A DNA stretch of 64,000 bases from Trichosphaerium sp. ATCC 40318 (Eukaryota; Discosea; Flabellinia; Trichosidae), in contig JALMLS010000573.1 of NCBI GenBank assembly GCA_038496445.1, forward strand, positions 124,001-188,000, written 5' to 3'. A program made the translations under genes and the position numbers. How positions within the stretch are numbered: the stretch's first letter is position 1; each line of letters starts with the position of its first letter. A model generated the notes under the pieces. It was not told the origin of the DNA. It searched no databases and saw only the letters and a list, made by a program, of their open reading frames with translations. Positions 12,915 through 24,869 of the stretch are shown piece after piece.

Positions 12915-15900
12915 TTACTTTGCTGTACTTTCAAGGAGAGCTATTTTTGCCATAAGAATGGCATTCCTCTCCTTTAGGCTAGTGTTGTCTCGCATTAGAT
13001 CTTGGACACTTTTGGAAATGTTGTTGACGCTTTCCTTGAGATTGATTATGGTTTTCTGTGAATTCCGCTGAAGTTCAGCCAGGCTCTTCTTTAATTTCTC
13101 TACCTCGTTTGATTCTTGTAATTTTAGTTCGAGATTGACATAATTGTAACTTGACTGTTCATCAGCAGTTGAATCATCATGGGCAGCCCACAGTTTTCTA
13201 TTACAAAACTTAAGTTTAAAAGAACAGAGATATAAACTTATACCGGTTAGAAATAAAAGTGTCGTCAGAATCAGATAGTTCATCATCAGATAGCTCGCCA
13301 GCTGAACCATCAGTATCTACTTCTGAAGTTTGATCTTCAGTTTGTTCATCATCGGATAGCTTGCCAGCTGAACCATCAGTATCTACCTTTGAAGCTTGAT
13401 CTTCAGTTTGTTCATTATCGCCTTTCTCTTTCTTTGTCTTTTTATCAACTTTCTTGGCTTTTGAAGTTTGACGTTCTTTACGTTCAACTTTGATGATGTA
13501 CCGAGCAACAGCTTGAGTATCTAAAATAGTGTTTGAGAATTTAATCACATTTTTCAATTGTATTGCTGAGTGTACCTTGTGCCACTACCAGCTCATCGTA
13601 TACTGCATCTTTAAGTTTATTTGGTGGCAGAAGTTTACCAGTGCGGTCTACCAATGCATAGTGACTTTGATAGCCTGGTTTTATTGGCTTTCCATGTAAG
13701 CTTTCAGTGCGGTATCTGGCACCATCTTTGTTTGCTATAGGTATGAGAGGATCATGCTTTTTGTCAAGTAAGTAAAGAATATCCACATCGATATTATTGT
13801 TTGCTTACCGGATAAACGTTCCCAGGAGTAACAAGACTTAAAACCAGTGTTTTTGCAGTTCTTCCTGATAAATCATATGAAGTAGCATACTTTATGCTTC
13901 TCTATTGGCGAAAATGAATACTGACCACCTGCAAAAATTGGGTAATAACGTACAGTGAAGTATATCCCTTGACCATAGTATCCAGCATCTAAAGAACTCA
14001 CAGTTCCAAAACCAGCCTTTACAATACTGTAAGCTGCTTCTTCGCTTGTTCCATGGACCATCAATATCACTGGTAACTAAATAAAATGTTTGTAGTGCAA
14101 GAGTACCAAGAACATTACCTTATCTTTTTTTTCAGTATAACAATCATTAAAAGCAGTGAGGGAGTTGTACTTTTGGTACACAGTCTCTTTGTATTCATCG
14201 TAGGTACTTTCTTTCCAATTTTGTTTTTTAAACAACTTGGGCAGTTCTCTAGTAGGTGCATGTTTAGAATCATGAAAATGCCTATGAAGTGTGGAGCAAC
14301 CGTACTGATGTCTGTGTGTCAGTATTTCGTTGAATCGACCAAAGTTTTCTGTCAAGATCTCATTATAAACGAGAGTCGCTTCAATGATATCGTAATTGTC
14401 ACAGCCATGTAGTTTTGACATCTCCTGTTTGAGGATGTTGAACTCCCTGACAGCCACTTTGTCATTTGTATCGAGGAGATTCAGTATTTTGTAGTGTGTC
14501 GCCTTTGCAACAATGCCTCTTTTTATAATATAAGAATTAATAAAAAGAAATTGAACGCACGTGTTAGAGCTATCCCAATTATTTGCAAAATACAATCGCG
14601 GATTTAGACTCCATGCGTTTTTACCTTTTAATCCTTTTGAAAACTGTTTTTAGTATTATATCACCACACACTTCTTACCTTCAATACACTCTTCTTTTAA
14701 GGAATCGTCTTGCCTGTTATTACCCCAAGCATCATTGGGCATATCATGCAGAATACCTTGCATTGATTGCCCATCTTGTTTCCAGAATTCCTGTAGAATG
14801 TTGTTTGTAGTGTAGACGTTAACAGTGAAGATATCGTACTGGAGACAATACAACTTTGGGATCGCATGTAGAACAAATTAAATAACAAATACCTTTTTCC
14901 ATTGCCAGTTTGAAATAATACCGTGTTGGCTAAACGTTGTATGGTTTGTTTAAGGTATTGGTATTCAATAAAGTGTACCAAGTGATGAAGCCATTCGTCA
15001 AACTCTTTTCTCCCCTTTACGTTGACATTTTGCGAATAGTGCTTTTTACAGTATCTCCACAGTGGACGGCATTGTTTACCACTCGGACAGTATTTTAAGA
15101 AAGTTATGAATTTTTCAACAGCTGAGGGTGTATTTGATATCACTTCTCTAATTAAAATGAACATAAAGTCTTGCCACTTTCTTTGGCACGGAGTTACTAC
15201 TTACAGTGTTAGCTATTATTTCACCAAATTTTTTGTAATGTGCCCAATACCTGAATCCTTGTTGGTTTCACTTTCATCAATAGTATCAATATTATTTGCG
15301 TTAGGTTTGATTAAATTCAACATTAGCATTGATATATAGTCAAAATCTCAAATGATTGTAAATAAACATAGTTTTTATCTCATTTGTGATATTACCTGTA
15401 GTGTAAATCAAAGCTGTCTTTCCATCTTTATCAACAACTTCAATATTAGCATTGGCGTTGAGTAATGTTGATATAACTCCATTGTGTCCTTTCCATGCTA
15501 AATAGTAGAGTGAGATATGTACATGTTGTATCTCATCATATCATGTTACCTGCATGTATTAAAGCTGTTTTTCCATCTTTATCAACAGAATCAATATTAG
15601 CGTTGGCTTTGAGTAAGATTGATACAACTTCATTGTGTCCTTTTTGTGCTAAATAGTAGAATGAGATATGTACATGTTGTATCTCATCATATCATGTTAC
15701 CTGCATGCAATAAAGCTGTCATTCCATATTTATCAACAATATCAACATTGGCATTAGCTTTGAGTAAGAGCAATACAACTTCATTATCTCCATTCCGTGC
15801 TAAATAGTAGAATGAGATATGTACATGTTGTATCTCATCATATCATGTTACCTGCATGCAATAAAGCTGTCATTCCATATTTATCAACAACATCAAAATT

Positions 15901-18630
15901 GGCATTGGCTTTGAGTAAGAGCAATACAACTTCATTATGTCCATTCCGTGCTAAATAGTAGAATGAGATATGCATCTTATCATGTCATGTCACCTGCATG
16001 TATTAAACCTGTCATTCCATCTTCATCAACAAAATCAACATTGGCGTTGGCTTTGAGTAATGTTGATACAACTTCATTGTGTCCTCCTTGTGCTAAATAG
16101 TAGAGTGAGATGTGTGTTGTATCTCATCATATCATGTTACCTGCACATATCAAAGCTGTTCTTCCATATTCATCAACAACATCAATATTAGCGTTGGCTT
16201 TGAGTAATGTTGATACAACTTCATTGTGTCCTCCTTGTGCTAAATAGTAGAATGAGATGTGTGTTGTATCTCATTATATCATGTCACCTGCATGTATTAA
16301 AGCTGTCATTCCATATTCATCAACAACATCAATATTGGCGTTGGCTTTGAGTAATGTTGATACAACTTCATTGTATCCTTCTTGTGCTAAATAGTAGAAT
16401 GAGATGTGTGTTGTATCTCATTATATCCATGTCACCTGCATTTATTAAAGCTGTCATTCCATCTTTATCAACAACATCAACATTGGCATTGGCTTTGAGT
16501 AAGAGCAATACAACTTCATTATCTCCATTCCATGCTAAATAGTAGAATGAGATATGTACATGCTGTATCGTATTATGTCATGTTACCTGCATATATTAAA
16601 GCTGTCTTTCCATTTTTACCAACAGCATCAATATTTGCATTGGCGTTGAGTAAGATTGATACAACTTCATTGTGTCCTTTCCATACTAAATAGTAGAATG
16701 AGATATGTACATGTAGTATCTCATCATGTCATGTTACCTGCATACATTAAAGCTGTCATTCCATTTTCATCAACAGCATCAATGTTGGCGTTGGCGTTGA
16801 GTAAGATTAATACAACTTTGTTGTGTCCTTCTTGCGCTAAATAGTGGAGTTAGATATGTACATGTTGTATCTCATCATATCATGTTACCTGCATATATTA
16901 AAGCTGTGTTTCCATTTTTAGCAACAGCATCAACACTAGCATTGGCGTTGAGTAAGAGCGATACAACTTCATTGTGTCCTTTCCATGCTAAATAGTAGAA
17001 TGAGATATGTACATGTTGTATCTCATCATATCATGTTACCTGCATGTATTAAAGCTGTCATTCCATCTTTTCCAACAGCAATATTGGCGTTGGCTTTGAG
17101 TAATGTTGATACAACTTCATTGTGTCCATTCCATGCTAAATAGTAGAATGAGATAAGTACATGCTGTATCTCATCATGTCATGTTACCTGCATGTATTAA
17201 GGCTGTGTTTCCATATTTATCAACAACATCAACATTGGCGTTGGCTTTGAGTAAGAGTGATACAACTTCACTGTGTCCTTTTTGTGCTAAATAGTAGAAT
17301 GAGATATATACATGTTGTATCTCATCATATCATGTTACCTGTATGTATTAAAGCTGTCTTTCCATCATCATCAACAATATCAATGTTGGCGTTGGCGTTG
17401 AGTAAGATTGATACAACTTCATTGTGTCCATTCCATGCTAAATAGTAGAATGAGATATGTACATGCTGTATCTCATCACATCATGTTACCTGCATACATT
17501 AAAGCTGTTATTCCAAGTTTATCAACAGCATCAATGTTGGCGTTGGCGTTGAGCAATGTTGATACAACTTCACTGTGTCCTTTTTGTGCTAAATAGTAGA
17601 ATGAGATATGTACATGTTGTATCTTATCATGCCATGTTACCTGCATGTATTAAAGCTGTCATTCCATATTTATCAACAACATCAACATTGGCATTGGCGT
17701 TGAGTAATGTTGATACAACTTTATTGTGTCCTTCTTGTGCTAAATAGTAGAATGAGATATGTACATGTTGTATCTCATCATATCATGTTACCTGCAAGCA
17801 ATAAAGCTGTCCTTCCATTTTTACCAACAGCATGAATATCGGCGTTGGCTTTGAGTAAGATTGATACGACTTCATTGTCTCCTTTCCATACTAAATAGTA
17901 GAATGAGATATGCACACGTTGTATATTATCATGTTATGTTACCTGCATACATTAAAGCTGTCATTCCAAGTTTATCAACAGCATCAATGTTGGCGTTGGC
18001 GTTGAGCAATGTTGATACAACTTCATTGTGTCCTTTTTGTGCTAAATAGTAGAATGAGATGTGTGTTGTATCTCATTATATCATGTCACCTGCATGTATT
18101 AAAGCTGTCAGTCCATATATATCAACAACATCAACATTGGCGTTGGCGTTGAGTAAGCTTGATACAACTTCATTGTGTCCTTTTTGTGCTAAATAGTAGA
18201 ATGAGATATGTACATGTTGTATCTTATCATGCCATGTTACCTGCATGTATTAAAGCTGTCATTCCATATTCATCAACAACATCAATATTGGCGTTGGCTT
18301 TGAGTAATGTTGATACAACTTCATCGTGTCTTTTTTGTGCTAAATAGTAGAATGAGATAAGTACATGTTGTATCTCATCATATCATGTTACCTGCATGTA
18401 TTAAAGCTGTCATTCCATCTTTATCAACAGCATCAACATTAGCGTTGGCATTGAGTAATGTTGATACAACTTCACTGTAGCCATTTGTTGCTATACTTTG
18501 TCAACTATTTGCTTACCAAGCATTACAAACCTGCAAAAGAAAACACAATTTCAATTATGGGGAGATGGATGTTGTGGGTTGGTTCTTGCTGTTCAAAATG
18601 TTGGTTTTTGTCATTCTGCGATTCTGTCAT
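12915..18630 (-). CDS. ankyrin-repeat PARP-type ADP-ribosyltransferase
   Basis: A large gene of about 1,300 codons. Exon 1 (start 18630, MTESQNDKNQHFEQQ) is followed by 21 ankyrin repeats, each in its own exon (18488 down to 15397; unit like AQKGHNEVVSTLLKANANI). A middle region (about 14600-15330) of unknown fold follows. The PARP catalytic domain (about 13541-14600) has HGTSEEAAYSIVKAGF (catalytic His), DAGYYGQGIYFT (Tyr), LVLSLVTPGNVYP, GKPIKPGYQSHYALV and YDELVVAQ (Glu), so the H-Y-E triad of a polymer-forming PARP is intact. A charged linker contains two copies of a DTDGSAG-LSDDEQTEDQ-type repeat, and the C-terminus (12915-13200) is a predicted coiled coil. PARPs transfer ADP-ribose from NAD+ to proteins; ankyrins would choose the targets, as in tankyrases. 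It is not a tankyrase proper: no SAM domain was seen and the order differs. Confidence 0.88.
15397..18488 (-). repeat. tandem array of 21 ankyrin exons with near-identical introns (150-bp period)
   Basis: Each unit is one 99-nt exon (33 codons, one ankyrin repeat) plus one intron of about 48-52 bp. All junctions are phase 1 (G|CA), so exons can be gained or lost without shifting the frame. The introns are as similar to each other as the exons are: they start gtaacatgat and end ctactatttag. Most contain the inverted pair atgagata...tatctcat, which can form a stem with an 11-nt loop. Several shorter introns lost part of the loop but kept a 7-bp stem. I counted 20 such introns. One exon (near 17070) lacks one codon. 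The pattern shows recent tandem duplication of an exon-intron unit. Confidence 0.92.
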
Positions 18631-20476
18631 GACGTGTTGTCACCTTGAGGTTATCACAAAGCAGTATTAAGTCGGTGATACCTTGATACATGAGATTTTT
18701 CAGTGAAGTGTTTTTGTAATTTGGTTTGCGTTCTGGTTTGGGTTTTTTTTTTAACCGCTTGGAGACCTTCAATCGCTCGAAAGTGGAATACTCTTTTGCG
18801 GGCTATTTTTTACCCCGATAGGCAAGCACAAAGGATATTATCATAATGCCGTTATTGTAACCAGACAGAATTAGCATTATTATAACACGCCAAAATACAA
18901 GAATGTTGTGCTGTTGTATCTTTTCGGCTGTAAAAAATGTTGTTGCTTACTTTATTCCAGGTGGAGATTTTATTCGCTTTATTTTGTTTTTCTATCTATG
19001 CTGGTTTCACCTGCTGATTTTTAGATGTCACGTACACGCTATCGTACAATGAGCAACTCGTAGTGGAGGTAGCAACAAGTTCGTAACAACTAACGCACTA
19101 ACGGCAGAAAGGGCTGCATAACACGGTTTACAGGTTAAAGGAATTGTTACGAAGCGTTTTTATTACACGCACGTGATTTTTGTAAAACCACCACATACTT
19201 GTTTCGTTATATTTTTAAGTACCTACCTGTATTGGCGTGTACAAAGCGTACAGTAATATTGATTGTGTTTACTTCGGGCTAGAAAAAAAAAAATAAGAGG
19301 ACTAGTAACGCTCCGTCAAAACGGCTCAAAACAGCTGGAAGGTTCTCCCAGACGCAAAAATATCGCTACCAGAGTGTTTACGAATATCAGGCCCTAACTT
19401 GGATTTTGAGCGCATTCAATCTAACAGCGTGCTCACCTACAAAACAAGTCTATCTACATTTAATAAAAAAAAACAATTGGAACCACGTGTTTTACCATAC
19501 GGAAGAAAAGCGGAAACAACTTGCACAACTCCAAACAGCCAATCCGAACTATAATACATCGTGGAACACACCAATCAAACCTAAAGAGGTCATGAAATTA
19601 ATGAGGGCCCTGCGTTTATCGTAGGGTAGAGCTGTTAGCAAATGGAAGAAAGTAAATCCGTACTGGTTGGGCTTTTGAACAGAAACTTCTCAAACACGGT
19701 AGCGAGTATTGTAATTGCATGGTTTGTGTTAACGTGTAGTTTTTAGTCTAAAAGCCATCGTAGCTTTTTTTATTCCCCTTCAGCTCTTTGATGCGTTTGT
19801 GTAGCGAGCACCTGATAAAATACTATGGTCATTTTGCTTGAGTTATTTCGTTGCGTTGCAATTGAAACATTACTTGCACTTACGGTACATAAGGTCATGT
19901 GATAGTACACATTGCTGATGGACCCTGCATCCTAAACACTAGTGACATGTAAACAGGTTCACATTGTACTAGTTCCCAGAACTGTCAAGTCTTGTAAGGT
20001 CTGAAAGAAGTTGTAAGTTTTTGCCAGAAATAGAAACTGGTTAGAGTTCTAACACTCTCAGTTGACTTGCTTCTATCAACTAACCAAGGAACATTAACTA
20101 AGACGATGTTGGGAGGAAGATAAAATGTCTTGTGGCTCTAGTGCAGCGCCAAGCATTTGTTATATTATACAAGAACACTTGGAAAATAAAAGAAAGGTGT
20201 TTACAGTTTTTTAAAAACAAATTGAAAAGGAAATTTTTGGGTGGGAAGTGGGTGATTGCTGCTCGAGCCATGTTGTTTAAGCTTTGTCGGTTGTTGTTGT
20301 TGTTGATTTATACGAAGTCAACTGAAGTTTACCCAAACGTCTGTAACGGAGTCCCATGCTTATTTCTCAGCGCCCTCTTTTCAACTTTCTCTGATATAAG
20401 CATAATATCACGGTTGTAAGTTTGAGGCGCACCACAATGAATTTAGCATTTACCAACAAAGCTGTGGAAACACTAG
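18631..20476. other. intergenic; upstream region of the ankyrin-PARP gene
   Basis: The first 120 bp or so (18631-18760) are related to 29127-29240, upstream of the duplicated first exon, and include the shared word gagatttttc-gtgaagtg. They probably hold the promoter. A 72-codon frame at 19406-19624 has no recognisable features. A short relative of the dispersed repeat (ccagaactgtcaagtcttg) lies near 19977-20030. Confidence 0.5.
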
Positions 20477-20575
20477 TATTGTCCGTATCATTCAAGTTTG
20501 CGACAGGTTTGGCAGAAGATCTTGCAAGAACTAACAAAACTGACAGATCTTGTAAGTTCTGCTAGTTCTTGAGAT
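20477..20575. repeat. dispersed repeat, copy C (left end only)
   Basis: This stretch matches the left end of the element at 28193: the same 23-25 bp terminus (tattgtccgtatcattc...), then the agatcttgcaagaac and gacagatcttgtaagttc words. It stops abruptly just before an LRR pseudogene, so the element is truncated here. Confidence 0.8.
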
Positions 20576-20578
20576 GCT

Positions 20579-21450
20579 ATGTTAGACCATATTTCAGGTG
20601 TACGTAACCTTGCACTACAGATAGATGATGTGCATAACCTTTGTGATTTGCATAATGGACTTACGTCACTATGTGGTATTCATACACTAGACTTATCGCG
20701 TACATACAATAAATGTTGCTATGACTGATATAACAGACAAAGGATTGGTAATGCTTTCTGGAGTCCACACTATTGATTTATCCAATTGCTATCACGTTAC
20801 TGACCATAAAAATACAGTTTGCATATTGTGATATTACTGATAAAAGTTAACAAATGCAAGTTTCATATCTTTTACTGATTGCGAGAAAATTACTGATGAA
20901 GGAGTAAAGTATTTATTGACACAAAATCAAATAACAAAGAAGATTAAAAAAAATAAGCTTGATCACTGCACTCAAATATTACACTAAAGCTGTTGGCAGG
21001 TATACCATGTACAGAACTATATGGGTGTACACAACTAAGAGATGATACTGTATCAAGGTTAGTAGGAGCACATCATATTGACTTGGGTAAGGGCACATCT
21101 TTAACAAATGATGTGATAAAACAATTGGCAGGTGTAAAAGTCATAAGTACTTCAGATATTGATTGCGTTGAGATAGTACTTTAAAGGCACTCGCTGGAGT
21201 ACATACAATTTTGATTGATTCAACATCTGTGACAGATAAAGGTTTACAATACTTGGTTGGAGTTAAAGTCATAAGCCTTTGTGAGTGTAAGCTTATAACT
21301 GACAACGGAGTGAGCTGTCTTATTGGTGTTAAGAGAATTTGTCTATCAAGCTGCTCACAATCACAGATGATGGTATTGTTAATTTAAAGGGCCTTTATCA
21401 AATTGAATATATGAACACTCAAATAACAGACGAGAACGAAAATCTAGTAG
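20579..21450 (+). pseudogene. frameshifted LRR pseudogene
   Basis: The region translates in pieces in several frames to the same series of repeats found in the intact gene at 44679-46088. Shared landmarks in order: MLDHISGV, LCGIHTLDLSRT, ITDKGLVMLSGVHTIDLSNC, ITDEGVKYLLTQNQIT, LAGIPCTELYGC, DVIKQLAGVKVIS, STLKALAGVHTI, VTDKGLQYLVGVKVISLC and LIGVKRICL. Stops and frameshifts separate the pieces (for example at about 20710, 20800, 20985 and 21182), and no F-box precedes it. It directly abuts a truncated repeat copy, suggesting that 5' sequence was lost at that junction. Confidence 0.85.
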
Positions 21451-22234
21451 AGGATGTAGAAACAAGAGCTTCTGGCCCAAGTTTTTTTGTTGCTGACAAC
21501 CCCAACTTTTTTTAGTGTATTCGTCATTGGTGATAGAAAAAGTGGTTGGTTCAGGGAAACTAATGTGCTCTCAATTATAATACAAGTTCTAATTTACAAC
21601 AAATTATTTTACGGTCACGTGAAAAAAAAGCGTTTTGTTTCTTTCTCTGTTGACCCACTGAGTCATGAATAAGAACTTCATCTTTTTTGAGTGATGTCTT
21701 TTGTAGAGGGATTTTCTTTAGTACTCTTCTTTGATAATCCCATTTTTTTTTGCTTGTATTTTGTCATCACTATGGGCATTCAGTACATTGTAACAAGCAA
21801 CAAATGTTTAATTCACTTGATGGCGCACGGAAATTATGAAGGTTATGAGCAATACCCAACTGAAAAATGGGATTATCGATAATCTTGTTTGTGGATATCC
21901 GGTCAGGTTCATACCTTTAGGCTTTTGAACATCAAATTCGGTTTGTATACTGTTGGTTCTAAACCTGCATGCTTTATGTTTAGCGATGGGTAGATGTGAC
22001 AATAACAGAGTAGGCATTAAAAACCTTGTTCGTACGTAATAAATAACAAAAGGTACAAAAACAGCTTTTGTGGCTGGCACTGGTACCGCAGCGTGTCATG
22101 GATGCTTCACGTCTGCAACAGCTGCAAAAGACAACAACCCACTTTTGGCAACGATTTTATAGGTCTAAATAATGCTGCAACTGCTCTGGGTGCTAGTGGA
22201 ATGGACAGTTCTACATTAAAGTTGCTTTCTTGCA
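21451..22234. other. intergenic, no gene recognised
   Basis: Short frames on both strands overlap one another and show no family features. The interval separates the LRR pseudogene from the 3' end of the uronate isomerase gene. Confidence 0.4.
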
Positions 22235-24518
22235 TTAATTTCTAACATCAACAAGTTCCGACTTTCCGATGAAATCCTCATAGCAGCCACCAAGAAGTTG
22301 TCTAACATCACGGTATATCTCATCTTCAGTTATATTCCAACCTGTAGCCGCAGTCTAAAGCAAATATCGTGAGACAAAACTCTGTAGGGTCGAAAGACAT
22401 TTATGGAAAATACTGTATTTATGGAAACCGTTTTTTGAACGTTACCTTGGTGTATGCCTCAATAAGTACTTCACAAATAACGGTACGTGAGTGATTCCAT
22501 TTATAAAGTAGTTGATCAAGTATACGCGCATCTGAATGCTGAGCTGTGAATGCAGTACCTTAAACAAAAACGTGTTTTAGCTAAAAACAAAAAGCAATGG
22601 AACTCAGATTTTCGTATTGTTATGTGTTTACCTAACAACTCGACACGCATTTCTGTCATTTCTCGTATTATTGAAGGATTATTAAGGTACCACCAACATC
22701 CATATAGATGTAGGTTACGTAGTTTTTGAGAAAGAATAGCAATCTCATGTTGGTTGGAGCGAGAAAGCAAAGTAATAAGAATTTTTACCTAATTTTTTTT
22801 GTTACCAAGTGAAAGAACGTTGCAAGTGATCGAAAACGAGTTTGTGCGCACATACCTTCGGGTTTTGTTTACATAACAGCTTTATGAAATCGCAATTTAC
22901 AGTTTCTAGACCATCACCGCCTCCTCTAGTGAGGTTTAATCGCTAGAAGTTCACTTGTTTTTGTTTTTGTTTTGAAATCACGAACCTTAACCCAGGATTT
23001 AGTCCTCTTTCGGCGCCTACCTTTAAAGCTAAAGGAAGGGAATATTCAACAGCGAGAGGAAACAGAACTTGGTCTAAACAGTATAGTCAGTAAAGATTTT
23101 TAGTATTTTCTAATGTACTGAGCAAGTTGTTTATTCTGGCATCTTTTGATGGGTACACGAATTTTGCTGGTGTTGACGCCATAAAGTATTCGGGTTTTAG
23201 AATCTAAATGTGATCAGGAAAACCACGATAGATGTGTAATCCACGTACCCCTATCCATTCTTTTAAGAATTCTTTTAGACCATCAAGTGTTTCTTCATAT
23301 CCATCTCTTTTCAAAGCTGCCTTTAGCGATGTTAGTCATACACAGAGTATGCTGGAATTGTTTAGCTTTAACGGCCTTACCTTGATAGTATCCCAATCGC
23401 CGTTCAAGAGTTGATCGACACGGAGAGCTGTCTTCAACTGAGGTGGTACAGGTTTCTTTTGCCTGAAGTATGATGCTATATAAAGAAGATTAAGAGAAGC
23501 AATCTTGATTGTACCAATAGTAAAGAGTGCACTAACCTTCTTCGTCATTAAATGGTACGTTTGTCATTACAGCATACTGAACGTTTGCTTTTTTGAACAC
23601 AAGAGACAAATAGTCGCATGGGTTTTGCTTAGAGAACCATTTTCTTATAGAAACCAAGTCACGGTCTTTTACTTCTTTGTCCAGACCAAGAGACTTTAGA
23701 GTTGTGAGAATACCTGAAAATAGAATAAGTGAGAAACGATATGGGAAAACAGTTGCGAAATAAAATAGCGATAAGCCATTAACAGTAAGTTGTATCTACC
23801 TCGTTGTGCTTCTGATATAGGAGACCTCTAATCGTGCGTATTAGAACGTAACAGAAAAGTTCGCTTTTTGTTTATGTTTTTTTTGTTTGTATCACGTGAT
23901 AAAACGTCGTACCTTTACAAATAGCGCATCCCAAATCAAATCAGCTTGCTGTTCTTTAGACATTTCGAAAAACATGTCATAAGACAATTCTTCTGGAGCT
24001 ACCTTTTGATAACACGTGAATAATCATGTGACAAAAAATATTCGCATGTTGGGAACGCTACACATAAAAACCAAACAAGTAGAAGGCAATACAGCAAAAG
24101 TAACAAAGGAAGACTTTTAAGACGAAGAAAAAAATTCCAAAACTATTTCGTCAACAAAAAAGGCCTGGAAACAAAGTAGAGATTTTTTACAAACGGTTTT
24201 TTAGTGTTTTACGCTTAATCGGATCCTTATAGATGAGAATAAAGCGTAAACAAGCGTCTTTTTCACAAAAACGTGTCATGTCAACAGACGTACCATAAAG
24301 AACTCAGATACTAGATAATGGTACGTAAGTAGCTCGTCTATACCATATAGCATGAGTTTACCATGTTCTGGTGGAAATAAATGAGTGTGTAAGTCCTAGT
24401 ACGTTATAGTAAGTACAACAGCGTCTTCTCAACTCCAGAAAGAGCGTACAATACATGGGACTTCCATGAATGCCTTACGAACAGTTGAGGATATTTGGTC
24501 GCTTGTGAGAGCGGTCAT
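22235..24518 (-). CDS. uronate (glucuronate) isomerase-like, amidohydrolase superfamily
   Basis: About ten exons join in frame from MTALTSDQISSTVRKAF to the stop at 22235. Near the N-terminus is the metal-binding HxH motif DLHTHLFPPEHG followed by LYGIDELLTYHYLVSEFF. Further on are LSYDMFFEMSKEQQADLIW, EYFMASTPAKFVYPS, RGLNPGLRGGGDGLETV, LLSRSNQHE, GCWWYLNNPSIIREMTEMR, TAFTAQHSDARILDQLLYKW and a C-terminus rich in conserved GW and GG motifs. This set matches the UxaC-type isomerases, which interconvert glucuronate and fructuronate (or galacturonate and tagaturonate) in sugar-acid catabolism. The family is mostly bacterial, so an old transfer is possible, but the gene now has many normal introns. 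The exact substrate cannot be told from sequence. Confidence 0.8.
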
Positions 24519-24869
24519 AACGGTTTTAGAATTATTATGAAGTCAAGTTTGAAGATAAGATGACCAACTTCTTAGGTAATATTTTTTTCCTTTTCTAAGC
24601 ACGTAGATTTCGATGACCATCTGTCTTGTTCATCTGTCACTTGCAGTGTAATGATATTGTTCGTAGCCCCAAGCTGTTCCGATCAGTTAAAACGTTGGAT
24701 TGACTATACCTTAAGACAGCTCACCTAAATTAACACGTGTACAATCGAACTAAAATTTACAACAAAACCAATAAATTTTTCAGGTAACCTCAAAACCCTC
24801 TGCATAAGATAAGGCTCAAAAACGATCTTTATTGCTGCTTACATAATTTGACACTTCTTCTTCTCCTTA
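24519..24869. other. intergenic upstream of the uronate isomerase gene
   Basis: No frame or repeat was recognised. It presumably contains the promoter of the minus-strand gene. Confidence 0.4.

Noticed and set aside
15619-18347. Series of about ten similar 62-codon plus-strand frames
   Set aside because: They are the antisense reading of the ankyrin exon array; their repetition follows from the DNA repeat and they start at TTG.
15397-18488. CRISPR-like array
   Set aside because: The 150-bp period with 99-bp coding units and splice borders fits ankyrin exons and introns, not repeats with unique spacers.
19406-19624. 72-codon plus-strand basic frame
   Set aside because: No ATG, no family features; other frames in the same stretch are equally open.
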